From Pseudomonadota bacterium (GTDB lineage: Bacteria; Myxococcota; Myxococcia; Myxococcales; Myxococcaceae): a DNA stretch of 64,000 nucleotides. The notes beneath the pieces were generated by a model. That model was not told the origin of the DNA, did no database searches, and saw only the letters and a list, made by a program, of their open reading frames with translations. Below are positions 16,306 through 24,287 of this stretch, piece by piece. The stretch spans positions 1 to 64,000 of the forward strand of contig JAFAAN010000012.1 of the NCBI GenBank assembly GCA_023426545.1, written 5' to 3'. The first letter of the stretch is position 1. The number at the start of each line of letters is the position of its first letter. The translations under genes were made by a program, and so were the position numbers.

Positions 16306-18261
16306 ATGGCGGAGTCGCACCACGAGATTCACTCGGTCCTGACGGAAGCACGGGTATTTCCGCCGCCAGAGGCGTTCGCGCGACGCGCGCACATCCAGAG
16401 CCTGGAGCAGTACCAGCAGCTCTGGGACGAGGCCGCCAAGGACCCGGACAAGTACTGGGGCGACCGGGCGCGTGAGGAGCTGTACTGGAAGGAGCCCTTC
16501 CAGACGGTCCTCGACTGGAAGCCGCCGCACGCGCGGTGGTTCGTCGAGGGCAGGACGAACCTGGCCTACAACTGCCTGGACCGCCACCTGGCCAACCGCC
16601 GGGACAAACCCGCCATCCTCTTCGAGGGCGAGCCGGGAGATCGGCGCAGTCTCACGTTCGGCGAGCTGGCCGCCGAGGTGAACAAGCTGGCCAACGCGCT
16701 CAAGTCACTCGGTGTCCGGAAGGGAGACCGGGTGGGCATCTATCTGCCCATGGTGCCGGAGGCCGTGGTGGCCATGCTGGCCTGCGCCCGCATCGGCGCG
16801 GTGCACTCCGTCGTGTTCGGCGGTTTTTCCGCGGAGGCGCTCCACGAGCGCATGAACGACGCGGGCGCGAAGGTGCTGCTCACCGCGGATGGAGGCTGGC
16901 GCAAGGGCGCGGTGGTGCCGCTGCTCAAGAACGTGGAGGCCGCGCTCGCCCACATGCCCACCCTGGAGAAGGTGGTGGTGCTGCGCCGCACGGGGGACAC
17001 GCTGACGCTGTCGGACCCCAGGCTGGTGGCCTGGGACACGCTGGTGGACGGCCAGTCCGCCGAGTGTGAACCGGAGTGGGTGGAGAGCGAGCACCCGCTG
17101 TTCATCCTCTACACCTCGGGCTCCACCGGAAAGCCCAAGGGCGTGCTGCACACCACGGGCGGCTACGCGGTGATGACGTCGCTCACCACCCGCTGGGTGT
17201 TCGACCTGCGAGACGACGACATCTACTGGTGCACCGCCGACGTGGGCTGGGTGACGGGCCATTCCTACGTCGTCTATGGCCCGCTGATGAACGGCGTCAC
17301 CACGCTCCTCTACGAGGGGGCGCCCACCCAGCCGGGGCCGGACCGCTTCTGGGACATCATCGAGCGGTACAAGGCCACCATCCTCTACACCGCGCCCACC
17401 GCCATCCGCGCCTTCATGCGCCTGGGCGAGGAGCCCGTGCGCAAGCATGACCTGTCCTCGCTGCGCCTGCTGGGCAGCGTGGGCGAGCCCATCAACCCCG
17501 AGGCGTGGATGTGGTACCGCGACGTCATCGGCGGTGGCCGCTGCCCCGTGGTGGACACGTGGTGGCAGACGGAGACGGGCGGCATCATGGTGTCGCCGCT
17601 CCCCGGGGCCACGCCCACCAAGCCGGGCTCCGCGACGCTGCCGCTGCCGGGCATCCACGCGGAGATCCTGGACCGGCAGGGCAACAAGGTGCCGCGAGGG
17701 CAGGGCGGTCTGCTCTTCATCACGCGACCCTGGCCCTCCATGCTCCGCACCGTGTACGGCGACCCGGACCGGTACGTGCGCACGTACTTCAGCGAGCTGC
17801 CCGGCATGTACTTCACCGGCGACGGCGCCCGCACGGACGAGGACGGCTACATCTGGCTGATGGGCCGCGTGGACGACGTCGTCAACGTCGCCGGCCACCG
17901 GCTAGGCACCGCCGAGGTGGAGAGCGCGCTGGTCGCGCACGAGGCCGTGGCCGAGGCCGCCGTGGTGGGCCGCCCGGACTCGCTGAAGGGCACTGCGCTG
18001 GTCGCCTTCGTCACGCTGAAGCAGGGCAACGCCCCGTCCGACGCGCTGAAGAAGACGCTCGCCGTTCACGTGGGCAAGGAGATTGGCGCCATCGCCCGCC
18101 CGGACGAAATCCGCTTCGCAGAGGCGCTCCCGAAGACGCGCTCGGGGAAGATCATGCGCCGCCTGCTGCGCGACGTGGCCGCGGGCAATCACGCCTCCGG
18201 GGACACCACCACCCTGGAAGACCTCAACGTCCTGGCTACCCTGCGGCAGAGTGGCGACTGA
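16306..18261 (+). CDS. acs: Acetyl-CoA synthetase (AMP-forming)
   Basis: 651-residue cytosolic enzyme that activates acetate with ATP and CoA. The AMP-binding signature YTSGSTGKPKGVLHT, TADVGWVTGHSYV, WWQTETGG and YFTGDGA are all present. The C-terminal PKTRSGKIMRRLLR carries the acetylation-controlled catalytic Lys (K615); family knowledge says its acetylation switches the enzyme off. Length matches the family. ATG 16306 has TGGAGG five bases upstream. A very stable hairpin follows the stop, so the gene is probably transcribed alone. Confidence 0.96.
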   Translation: MAESHHEIHSVLTEARVFPPPEAFARRAHIQSLEQYQQLWDEAAKDPDKYWGDRAREELYWKEPFQTVLDWKPPHARWFVEGRTNLAYNCLDRHLANRRDKPAILFEGEPGDRRSLTFGELAAEVNKLANALKSLGVRKGDRVGIYLPMVPEAVVAMLACARIGAVHSVVFGGFSAEALHERMNDAGAKVLLTADGGWRKGAVVPLLKNVEAALAHMPTLEKVVVLRRTGDTLTLSDPRLVAWDTLVDGQSAECEPEWVESEHPLFILYTSGSTGKPKGVLHTTGGYAVMTSLTTRWVFDLRDDDIYWCTADVGWVTGHSYVVYGPLMNGVTTLLYEGAPTQPGPDRFWDIIERYKATILYTAPTAIRAFMRLGEEPVRKHDLSSLRLLGSVGEPINPEAWMWYRDVIGGGRCPVVDTWWQTETGGIMVSPLPGATPTKPGSATLPLPGIHAEILDRQGNKVPRGQGGLLFITRPWPSMLRTVYGDPDRYVRTYFSELPGMYFTGDGARTDEDGYIWLMGRVDDVVNVAGHRLGTAEVESALVAHEAVAEAAVVGRPDSLKGTALVAFVTLKQGNAPSDALKKTLAVHVGKEIGAIARPDEIRFAEALPKTRSGKIMRRLLRDVAAGNHASGDTTTLEDLNVLATLRQSGD

Positions 18262-18280
18262 CGAACAGTTGCTCGCACTT

Positions 18281-18315
18281 CAGGGCAGGGGCCGTCGAAA
18301 ACGGCCTCTGTCCTG
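18281..18315 (+). terminator. Strong hairpin after acs
   Basis: A continuous 15-base-pair stem (two G-U pairs) with loop CGAAA: arm CAGGGCAGGGGCCGT pairs with ACGGCCTCTGTCCTG. It lies 20 bases after the acs stop. There is no clear U tract, so it may need Rho or act by RNA stabilisation. Confidence 0.65.
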
Positions 18316-18453
18316 GCGAGAAAGACTCGGATTTGTCGATTTTGACCCGGTGAAAGCGCGTTAGTCTGAGTGTTTTGAGCCTGTTTCACCCTACGCAGCG
18401 CATTCGGTTGAATCGGAACAAACGAATACAGCGGGGTCGTCAGAGTAGGCCGG

Positions 18454-18482
18454 TTGACACTGGAAAGATGCAGAGGCATTAA
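18454..18482 (+). promoter_or_regulatory. Candidate sigma-70-type promoter for the oxoamine synthase gene
   Basis: A perfect TTGACA (18454-18459) is followed after 17 bases by CATTAA, a poor -10. The ATG of the next gene is 74 bases downstream. A second TTGACA at 18522-18527 is too close to the start to serve. Confidence 0.35.
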
Positions 18483-18555
18483 ATGCGACCGCTCGCCCCC
18501 TCCCGAGTGCCGCGCCTCTCGTTGACAGCGCGACCTTCCCCCCTGGACGTGCTTC

Positions 18556-19908
18556 ATGGATTTCCGAGCTCAACTGGACTCGCCACTCTTCACCCACTTC
18601 ATCTCCCACTACGCCCACCCCACGGGGTCGGACCTGCTGGGGCGGACGGAACCCTTCTTCGACTGGCAGGAGTCGCGGCGTCAGGCGGGGTTGTGGCCGT
18701 TCTCGCGCAGCCTGGAGGCCGCACCGAAGGCGGAGTGTGGCGTGCGAAGTGAGACGGGGACGGCGCGCCAGGGGCTGAACTTCGGCTCGCAGGACTACCT
18801 CTCGCTGTCCACGCACCCGGCGGTGGTGGAGGCGGCCCAGCGGGCCATCCAAGACTACGGGTTGCACAGCGCGGGCTCGGCGATGCTGGGCGGCAACACG
18901 ACGCCGTCGTTGATGCTGGAGAAGGCGCTCGCGGAGCACCTGCAGATGCCGCACGTGGCGCTGTTCTCCACGGGCTGGGGCGCGGGCTTCGGCGTCATCG
19001 CCGCCCTGGTGCGGCCGGAGGACCACGTGGTGCTCGACGCGCTGTCGCACGCGTGCCTCCAGCAGGGCGCCGCCGCCGCGACGGCGAACGTGAGCCGGGT
19101 GCCGCACCTCAACAACCGCGCCATGAAGCGCAAGCTCCAGGAGATTCGCGCCCGCGACACGCAGAACGGCGTGCTCGTCGTCACCGAGGGCCTGTTCTCC
19201 ATGGACTCGGACGTGCCGCGGCTGGAGGAGCTCCAGTCCATCTGCCACGAGTACGGCGCGACGCTGCTGGTGGACGTGGCCCATGACCTGGGCGCGCTGG
19301 GGCCTCGGGGCACCGGCAGCCTGGGCGTGCAGGACATGCTGGGGAAGGTGGACCTGGTGGTGGGCGCCTTCTCCAAGACGTTCGCGACCAACGGTGGCTT
19401 CGTGGCCACGCGCTCTCCGGCGGTGCGCCAGTTCATCCGCATCATGGGTGGACCGCACATCTTCTCCAACGCGCTGCTGCCCATGCAGGCCGCGGTGGTG
19501 CTGGAGTCGCTGCGCATCATCCGCTCCGAAGAGGGCGCGGCGCTGCGCGCGAAGGCCGGGGAGAACATCCTGGCGCTGCGCGAGGCGTTCCATGAGCGGG
19601 GCGTGAAGTGCCTGGGCGAGCCGTCCAACGTCGTGCCCGTCCAGGTGGGTGACGCGAAGGTGGCGCGGCTGGCCTCGAAGAAGGTGTTCGAGCGCGGCAT
19701 CTTCGCCAACCTCGTGGAGTACCCGGCCGTGCGCGTGCGCGAGACGCGCTTCCGCATGCAGGTGATGGCGGCCCATACGCTGGAGCAGGTGCGCCAGGCC
19801 GCGGACGGCGTGTGCGGCGCCATCGAGGAGGCCCAGGCGGAGCTGGAGGTGCGGCCGAGCACCTCGCGCCCGGTCCGCCACGACGGCCGCGTGCAGGCGG
19901 AGCTGTAG
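18556..19908 (+). CDS. Alpha-oxoamine synthase family aminotransferase, serine palmitoyltransferase-like
   Basis: 450-residue PLP enzyme of the group that condenses an amino acid with an acyl-CoA (BioF, Kbl, HemA, Spt). NFGSQDYLSLSTHP, GLHSAGSAMLGGN, STGWGAGFGV, EGLFSMDSDVPRLEEL and VDVAHDLGALG are family blocks. The PLP lysine is K274 in GAFSKTFATNGGF, and this form is closer to SPT than to the GTLGKA of Kbl/BioF. Myxobacteria make sphingolipids, so SPT is my first guess. An extra N-terminal ~65 residues precede the core. Its 3' end meets a histidine phosphatase gene head-on. Confidence 0.75.
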   Translation: MDFRAQLDSPLFTHFISHYAHPTGSDLLGRTEPFFDWQESRRQAGLWPFSRSLEAAPKAECGVRSETGTARQGLNFGSQDYLSLSTHPAVVEAAQRAIQDYGLHSAGSAMLGGNTTPSLMLEKALAEHLQMPHVALFSTGWGAGFGVIAALVRPEDHVVLDALSHACLQQGAAAATANVSRVPHLNNRAMKRKLQEIRARDTQNGVLVVTEGLFSMDSDVPRLEELQSICHEYGATLLVDVAHDLGALGPRGTGSLGVQDMLGKVDLVVGAFSKTFATNGGFVATRSPAVRQFIRIMGGPHIFSNALLPMQAAVVLESLRIIRSEEGAALRAKAGENILALREAFHERGVKCLGEPSNVVPVQVGDAKVARLASKKVFERGIFANLVEYPAVRVRETRFRMQVMAAHTLEQVRQAADGVCGAIEEAQAELEVRPSTSRPVRHDGRVQAEL

Positions 19909-19920
19909 CCGCGCCGCCGC

Positions 19921-20550
19921 TCAGGTGTCGTCGAGGCTGGCGGCGCGCAGATGCGTGACGTCGCCCCAGGTGACGAGCCGCCACGTGCCTTGGTGGTAGT
20001 CGAACTGGTTCCACCCGGCGTTGAGAACGGAGAAGGTGCGCGGCGCCGAGGGGGGAATCCCCAGGTGGTGGCGGAACAGGAGGCTGAGCACGCCTCCGTG
20101 CGTCACCACGACGAGGCGCTCGCCTTGGTGGCGCGCGCCCAACTCCTCCAGGCACTCCACCGCGTGGCGCAGCCGTTGGCCCGTGCTCTCACCGCCGGGG
20201 ACGACGTAATCCGGCGCGCCCCCTGCATACGCGGCGAAGACGTCCGGATGCCGGTGCCGCGCTTCGTCCCGGGTGAGCCCCTCGAGGACGCCCAGCCCCC
20301 GCTCGCGCAAGCGCGCGTCGGGCTGGATGGCGTGGCCAGTGCGGGCGGCGATGCGCCGCGCGGTCTCCAGGGCCCGGCCCAGGTCGCTGCTGTAGAGCGC
20401 GGAGAAGGACATCGGCGCCAGGCGCGCGGCCAGGGCCTCCGCCTGGAGCAGTCCCACGCGGCTCAGGGTGCTGTCCTGGTGTCCCTGGAGGCGCCCCAGG
20501 GAGTTCCACTCCGTCTCTCCGTGCCGGAGCAGGATGAACTCGGTCGTCAT
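19921..20550 (-). CDS. Histidine phosphatase family protein (phosphoglycerate mutase-like)
   Basis: 209 residues. LLRHGETEWN at the N-terminus has the phospho-accepting His (H10) with its RHG motif. LYSSDLGRALETA, RERGLGVLEG and VVVTHGGVLSLLF complete the active site. The family includes alpha-ribazole phosphatase (CobC), phosphoserine phosphatase and broad phosphatases; nothing here or nearby (no cobalamin genes) picks one. The gene is convergent with the oxoamine synthase and 42 bases downstream of the zinc-ribbon gene on the same strand. Confidence 0.88.
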   Translation of the reverse strand: MTTEFILLRHGETEWNSLGRLQGHQDSTLSRVGLLQAEALAARLAPMSFSALYSSDLGRALETARRIAARTGHAIQPDARLRERGLGVLEGLTRDEARHRHPDVFAAYAGGAPDYVVPGGESTGQRLRHAVECLEELGARHQGERLVVVTHGGVLSLLFRHHLGIPPSAPRTFSVLNAGWNQFDYHQGTWRLVTWGDVTHLRAASLDDT

Positions 20551-20592
20551 GGCGTGCGAGCGTCACCCCGGCGCGGCGTTCGAGTCCAGCAC

Positions 20593-21228
20593 TCAGCGCG
20601 TCCGCTCCAGGTGGGTGATGCCCTCCTCCAGCAGGGCCGCCACGCCCCGCTTCACCACATGCACCACCTTGTGGCTGTAGGCCGGACCGCCGTGCGTGTA
20701 GTGGCCGCTGACCTTGTGGTGCAGCTCCGTGGCGCCCCACACCAGCACCAGGTCCGCCCAGTCCAGGTCGCTCCGGGCGCGGTCCGCCGTGCGGCGCTCC
20801 GTGCCGTCCACCATGCGCAGGTCAATCTGGTGGCCGAGCTTCGCCTCCAGCTCCTCGCGCACCGCCGGTGAGCCGCCCACCACCACCACGCGGCGCACCC
20901 CGTAGCGCTGGCACGTCTCCACGAAGGCCACTTCGGCGCGGCGGTTGGCCGAGCCTCCGCACCGCTCGCAGTGGAGCCTCGGCTCGATGCGGACCGGCTC
21001 ACGTCCGCTGGCCCGGGCCACCTTGAGGCACGCGGCGTCCGCGCACACCGGGAAGAGGCGCTCGGCCAGCAGGTCCGCCGCCTTCAGCAGCTTCGGCTCG
21101 CTCATGCGCTGCCGCCCGGGGCGGGTGAGGCCCGCCTCTTCTAGCAACGCGCGGGCGCGGGCGCGGGCCTCGGGCAGGGTGAGGCCGCGCGCGGCCAGCC
21201 ACTCGTCGATGTCCCGGTCGGCGCTCAT
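20593..21228 (-). CDS. Zinc-ribbon protein with DUF2325-like C-terminal domain
   Basis: 211 residues. N-terminal helical region, then cysteines in CADAACL and LHCERCGG that could bind zinc. A Rossmann-like C-terminal part follows: RRVVVVGGSPAVREELEAKL, DLRMVDGTERR, DLVLVWGATELHHKVS. That last layout resembles DUF2325, a domain of unknown function. ATG 21228 overlaps the rnhB stop by four bases, so it is made together with RNase HII. I do not recognise a named homologue. Being coupled to rnhB suggests, but does not prove, a nucleic-acid or R-loop role. Confidence 0.7.
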   Translation of the reverse strand: MSADRDIDEWLAARGLTLPEARARARALLEEAGLTRPGRQRMSEPKLLKAADLLAERLFPVCADAACLKVARASGREPVRIEPRLHCERCGGSANRRAEVAFVETCQRYGVRRVVVVGGSPAVREELEAKLGHQIDLRMVDGTERRTADRARSDLDWADLVLVWGATELHHKVSGHYTHGGPAYSHKVVHVVKRGVAALLEEGITHLERTR

Positions 21229-22106
21229 GGCTTCACCGCCGTTCGCGACGCGGCCACGGGGAACAGCTCCGACTGAACCCCGGCAGCCGGAGGGCTGGAC
21301 GGCAGGCCCAGGGCCTCGCGCACCGGCGCGAAGCTGCGCCGGTGGATGGGCAGCACGCCCTTCTCGCGCAGCGCCTGGAGGTGTTGCGGCGTCGGGTAGC
21401 CCTTGTGCGCGGCCAGTCCATAGCCGGGATACCGGGCATCCAGCTCCGCCATCCAGCGGTCTCGCGTCGTCTTCGCCAGGACGGAGGCCGCGGCGATGCT
21501 CAGGGACAGCGCGTCCCCTTTGACGATGCCCTGCTGGGGCACCGAGCAGCTCGGGACCGTCCGCGCGTCCACCAGCAGGTGGTCCGGCTTCACCGCGAGC
21601 CCCTCCACCGCGCGGCGCATGGCCAGCAGCCCCGCGTGGTAGATGTTGATGCGGTCGATCTCCTCCACCTCCGCCTGGCCCACGGCCCACGCCACCGCCT
21701 CCTGCTTGATGGCCACGGCCAGCGCCTCGCGCTTGTCGGCGTCGAGTATCTTCTTCGAGTCGTCCAGGCCCTTGAGGCGGAAGCCCCGGGGCAGCACGGC
21801 CGCGGCGGCCACCACCGGGCCCGCGAGCGGGGCCATGCCGGCCTCGTCCACGCCCGCGACGTGGATGACACCTTGCTCCCACAGCTCCGTCTCGTAGCGG
21901 AGCAGGCGGCGCAGGCGCTGGCCTTCCGAGCGGTTCTTCTCCTGGCGCGAGCGGATGCGCCGGGCCAGCGCCCGGGCTCCGCTCCGGCCGTCCGCGTCCA
22001 AGGCGTCGAGCAGGCCGGCGGGGACGGGGCTCGCCTGGGTGACGAAGCGCGCGGTCAGCTCGGACAGCGCGCACTGAAGCAACTGTTCCACGGATTCGGT
22101 GGACAT
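21225..22106 (-). CDS. rnhB: Ribonuclease HII with altered substrate-recognition motif
   Basis: 293 residues. Cleaves RNA in RNA/DNA hybrids and at single ribonucleotides in DNA. The core starts near residue 80 with VAGVDEAGMAPLAGPVVAAA (D87, E88 as catalytic acids). LLVDAR (D180) and SLSIAAASVLAKTTRDRWM (further Asp) follow. The ~80-residue N-terminal extension resembles that of larger Gram-positive enzymes. The GRG motif that normally follows DEA and reads the RNA-DNA junction is GMA here (G90-M91-A92), a departure at two of three positions. Translationally coupled to the downstream zinc-ribbon gene. Confidence 0.9.
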   Translation of the reverse strand: MSTESVEQLLQCALSELTARFVTQASPVPAGLLDALDADGRSGARALARRIRSRQEKNRSEGQRLRRLLRYETELWEQGVIHVAGVDEAGMAPLAGPVVAAAAVLPRGFRLKGLDDSKKILDADKREALAVAIKQEAVAWAVGQAEVEEIDRINIYHAGLLAMRRAVEGLAVKPDHLLVDARTVPSCSVPQQGIVKGDALSLSIAAASVLAKTTRDRWMAELDARYPGYGLAAHKGYPTPQHLQALREKGVLPIHRRSFAPVREALGLPSSPPAAGVQSELFPVAASRTAVKP

Positions 22107-22383
22107 CGCGTGAGCCCGGGCCTAGCTGGGACGTGCGCCGACAGGACTCCCTGGAAAGGGAACGCGCGCGCGGCCACGACACGTCCCCGGCGCCCCATGC
22201 ATGGAGGAAGCCGACTGGGAGGCCTCCCTGGAAGCAGGGGAGGCCAGACGCGGGGCAGGCAGGCGAGCGTCACGCATGTCGACAGCCGTACTCCATGGGG
22301 TGGGTTGAGCACAACCTCCCTCGCGTTCGCCCGGCGGAATCCAGGGAGCGCGGTCTCCACCGCTGCCCATGGCCGAGCCCTGT

Positions 22384-22767
22384 CTACGGGTTGAGCTGGA
22401 GTTGCAGGGTGGCGGGCTCGGGCCGGCAGTTGCAGGCGTCGCACCGCCATTCCACCTGCTGCGGCGCGGACACCTTGGCGCCCGCCGTTGCCACCACGCG
22501 CACCGGGCTGGGCGCGAGTGATTCGTTGATGGCGGTGCTGATGCCCTGGTCGTCCGTGACGCCGGTGATGCTCACGTTGGACGCCACGTTGGTGCCGGTG
22601 ACGGTCGCGCCACGAATGCGCGCTCCATCCGCGGAGAGCACCTCGACCGTGAGCGACGCCAGCGCTGCCCCGCAGTCGTCCGCCGCGCGGTGTACGCGCG
22701 GCGCCTGGTCACATGCCGTGAGGAGACTGAAACCCATGAGCCACGAAAGCCAGCGAGCGCGAACCAT
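22384..22767 (-). CDS. Small lipoprotein with Ig/carboxypeptidase-regulatory-like domain
   Basis: 127 residues. Signal peptide MVRARWLSWLMGFSLLTAC with a lipobox Cys. The mature part begins near DDCGAAL and has a beta-sandwich pattern (LTVEVLSADGARIRGATVTG, GVTDDQGIST) like carboxypeptidase regulatory-like or Ig-like folds. The end is Cys-rich (WRCDACNCRP), so disulfides are likely. ATG 22767 gives the best signal peptide; an in-frame TTG at 22821 would overlap the upstream gene and add a poor leader. Function unknown. Confidence 0.65.
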   Translation of the reverse strand: MVRARWLSWLMGFSLLTACDQAPRVHRAADDCGAALASLTVEVLSADGARIRGATVTGTNVASNVSITGVTDDQGISTAINESLAPSPVRVVATAGAKVSAPQQVEWRCDACNCRPEPATLQLQLNP

Positions 22768-22811
22768 GCCGGAAAGGGTGATGCTGGCGTTCAAGCGAGG
22801 CAACGTCTGTA

Positions 22812-24275
22812 TCAGTCGCAAGTCGCGGCCACGCGCTCACGCGCGAAGCGCGCCGCTGCCGTGTCTGGGTATCGGTGGAGCACGTAACGGTAGACTTCTT
22901 CCGCGCGTGGGGCGTCGTGCATCCGCTCGCCCAGCACGCGCGCCAGCAGGACCAGCGCGCGGGGCGCGATGGGGTCTTCCGGTGCCACGTCCGCCGCGGA
23001 TTCCAACGCTTGTACCGCCAGTGGGAAGTTTCCTTCCACGGCCGCGGCCTGTCCGACGAACAGGTGGTGCGCCGGAGGCACACGGATGTGGGGCTGCTGT
23101 CGCAACATGGCATACAGCGACATCGCGAGCGGAACGTCGCGTGCGTCCACGGCCGCCGCCAGCGCCGCCAGTGTGTCGCCGGCTTCCTTCTGTGCGGGCG
23201 TCTCCACCTCGACGAATGGCGCCGCTTCGCCCGCGCTGGGAAAAGGCGCGTCCTCCCGGAGCGGCGCTGCCTGCCGCCTCGGCGCGGTGGTGCCGAGGAC
23301 GGGCTCCAGGTACTCGTGGTCCACGCCATAGCCCAGCGTGTCGCCACGCGTGTGGAGCAGCAGCCCCAGCACGTGCGCCGCGGTGAAGGGGGCGATGAGC
23401 GTGATGCCCTCCGCCAGCAGGCGCGAGACGAGGATGACGTCCAGATGGCGCAGCCATGCGGCCAGTCCGTGGGCCAGCAGGTGGACGGCGCCCAGGGCCA
23501 GGAGCGCTCCGGCGAGGACCGCGTAGTCACGCCCCAGCCTCCGCACGAGCCGCACGGCACCGAACACGTTGAGAAGGGAGGAGATGGACTGCCCCGCCGC
23601 GGTGAGCAGCAGGGCCCCGGGCAACCAGGCCAGGGCCAGCAGGACCAGCACCCACATCACCGGGTCCGTCAGCGGTGGCTCCGTGAAGGGGCTCAGCAGC
23701 GCCGCGTGAAGCGCCTTGCCCTCCAGCAGGACGGGGCGCAGCACCCGGATGTAGACCAGCGCGGGCAGCCACACGAGGGCGAAAGTCACGAGCCCCCGGA
23801 TGCCCGGGACGATGCCGTCCTGGACGAAGTGGTTGTAGTCCGGCGTGCTCAGCTCCAACTCCCCGCGGGCCGACTCGCGCGCCAGCTTGTAGAAGGTGGC
23901 CCAGAAGATGCTCCAGTAGATGGCCAGGGTGAATGGGATGAAGAGCAGGTCCGACAGCCACCCGAGCGCCGCCAGGGCGATGCTCACGGCCACCAGGACT
24001 TGCAGGCCCGAGGGAGAGAAGACGTAGCGCCACGCGGACTTCAGCCGCTGCGACAGGGGCACGCGGTTGCGGTGCGTGAGCAGGGGCTCGGCGGCGTCGC
24101 CGCAGCGGGCACATGCCACCAGCTCCACCGTCTGGGCCCTGCGTCCCACGACGCAGTCAGGGCAGAGTGCCGCCTCGCAGGCCGCACAGCGCCACCCCGC
24201 GTGCGCGGCACGGTGGTGCCGGCAGGTCGGGAGCGGAGCTTCCAGCGGGATGACGTTGCGCGGTGGCGGGCTCAT
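22812..24275 (-). CDS. Membrane protein with N-terminal zinc finger and C-terminal TPR-like region
   Basis: 487 residues. N-terminal B-box-like zinc finger: CRHHRAAHAGWRCAACEAAL, then CPDC, then CARCG. The middle (about residues 90-310) has five or six hydrophobic helices with charged loops. The last ~110 residues are helical and TPR-like (PLAMSLYAMLRQQP, GNFPLAVQALESAADVAPED, APRAEEVYRYVLHRYPDT). This finger-membrane-TPR layout recurs in myxobacterial proteins of unknown role. It ends 44 bases before the small lipoprotein gene's start, and begins 12 bases after the M61 peptidase gene ends. Confidence 0.65.
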   Translation of the reverse strand: MSPPPRNVIPLEAPLPTCRHHRAAHAGWRCAACEAALCPDCVVGRRAQTVELVACARCGDAAEPLLTHRNRVPLSQRLKSAWRYVFSPSGLQVLVAVSIALAALGWLSDLLFIPFTLAIYWSIFWATFYKLARESARGELELSTPDYNHFVQDGIVPGIRGLVTFALVWLPALVYIRVLRPVLLEGKALHAALLSPFTEPPLTDPVMWVLVLLALAWLPGALLLTAAGQSISSLLNVFGAVRLVRRLGRDYAVLAGALLALGAVHLLAHGLAAWLRHLDVILVSRLLAEGITLIAPFTAAHVLGLLLHTRGDTLGYGVDHEYLEPVLGTTAPRRQAAPLREDAPFPSAGEAAPFVEVETPAQKEAGDTLAALAAAVDARDVPLAMSLYAMLRQQPHIRVPPAHHLFVGQAAAVEGNFPLAVQALESAADVAPEDPIAPRALVLLARVLGERMHDAPRAEEVYRYVLHRYPDTAAARFARERVAATCD

Positions 24276-24287
24276 GGGCCCGGCAGC

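Noticed and set aside
22768..22821. Longer start (TTG 22821) for the small lipoprotein
   Set aside because: It would overlap the upstream gene and destroy the compact signal peptide that begins at ATG 22767.
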